A stretch of 42,466 bases of DNA from Actinokineospora sp. NBRC 105648 (GTDB lineage: Bacteria > Actinomycetota > Actinomycetes > Mycobacteriales > Pseudonocardiaceae), in contig NZ_BSTR01000048.1 of assembly GCF_030269645.1 (NCBI RefSeq), positions 18,403 through 60,868 on the forward strand. The letters are read 5' to 3'. Below are positions 42,438 through 42,466 of the stretch, piece by piece; positions within the stretch are counted from its first letter, which is position 1, and every line of letters begins with the position of its first letter. Below the pieces are notes generated by a model. The model was not told the origin of the DNA. It saw only the letters and a program-made list of their open reading frames with translations, and ran no database searches. Made by a program: the position numbers and the translations under genes.

Positions 42438-42466
42438 GCCCCCGCCGGGGCCGCCCGCCCCGCCTC

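Overview
The window is very GC-rich actinobacterial DNA. Its content points to the order Pseudonocardiales (Actinokineospora, Saccharothrix or Lentzea type). Evidence: helix-turn-helix/DUF5753 regulators with DUF397 partners, a ShbA/SigD-type sigma factor, a mycobacterial-type FadE24-FadE23 dehydrogenase pair, a WS/DGAT acyltransferase, a DUF5302 protein, a Methyltransf_19 enzyme, and many GTG starts. The genus is an inference. Both ends are low-complexity repeats, as expected at contig ends.

Layout. (1) 236-8297: an acyl-CoA catabolic regulon. A TetR repressor, an alpha/beta hydrolase, a membrane-anchored protein and the operon accD1-accA1-acyl-CoA dehydrogenase share inverted-repeat operators of the form GTTAGCGNNCGCTAAC. 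The enzymes fit branched-chain (leucine-type) acyl-CoA oxidation and 3-methylcrotonyl-CoA carboxylation. (2) 8298-11682: a decayed and an intact copy of a secreted NlpC/P60-like protein, a Methyltransf_19 protein, and a divergent PHA-synthase-like hydrolase with a cysteine nucleophile. A strong hairpin and a 142-bp interrupted palindrome follow. (3) 12050-16058: a DHA2 drug exporter divergent from a TetR, then a small conserved-looking gene and an XRE-TPR regulator. (4) 16036-20320: an accessory block bounded by two copies of the last 91 bp of an acyl-CoA dehydrogenase gene. It holds a STAND/NB-ARC ATPase with two N-terminal membrane helices, an amyloid-signalling-like motif and TPRs, plus an inositol-monophosphatase family gene. 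This is the best candidate for an undescribed (defence or signalling) module. (5) 20227-23907: the FadE23/FadE24-like pair behind a perfect 16-bp palindrome, and a D-2-hydroxyacid dehydrogenase. (6) 24100-26175: an ECF sigma factor with a long leader, two strong terminators and 16-bp repeats, then a methyltransferase. (7) 26321-28952: an OmpA-domain lipoprotein and a four-helix membrane protein. (8) 29236-31800: two tandem XRE-DUF5753 regulators followed by two DUF397 proteins, with GCAATTGC motifs in the promoters. (9) 31943-41686: a Ser/Thr kinase, a WS/DGAT enzyme, several small envelope or unknown proteins, an XRE-TPR regulator divergent from a LysR regulator, an XRE-like protein and a glutaminase.

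Lipid and acyl-CoA metabolism (carboxylase, three dehydrogenases, WS/DGAT, PHA-synthase-like protein, SGNH lipase) and one-component or HTH-partner regulation are the recurring themes. No tRNA, rRNA, CRISPR array, transposase or integrase was recognised.
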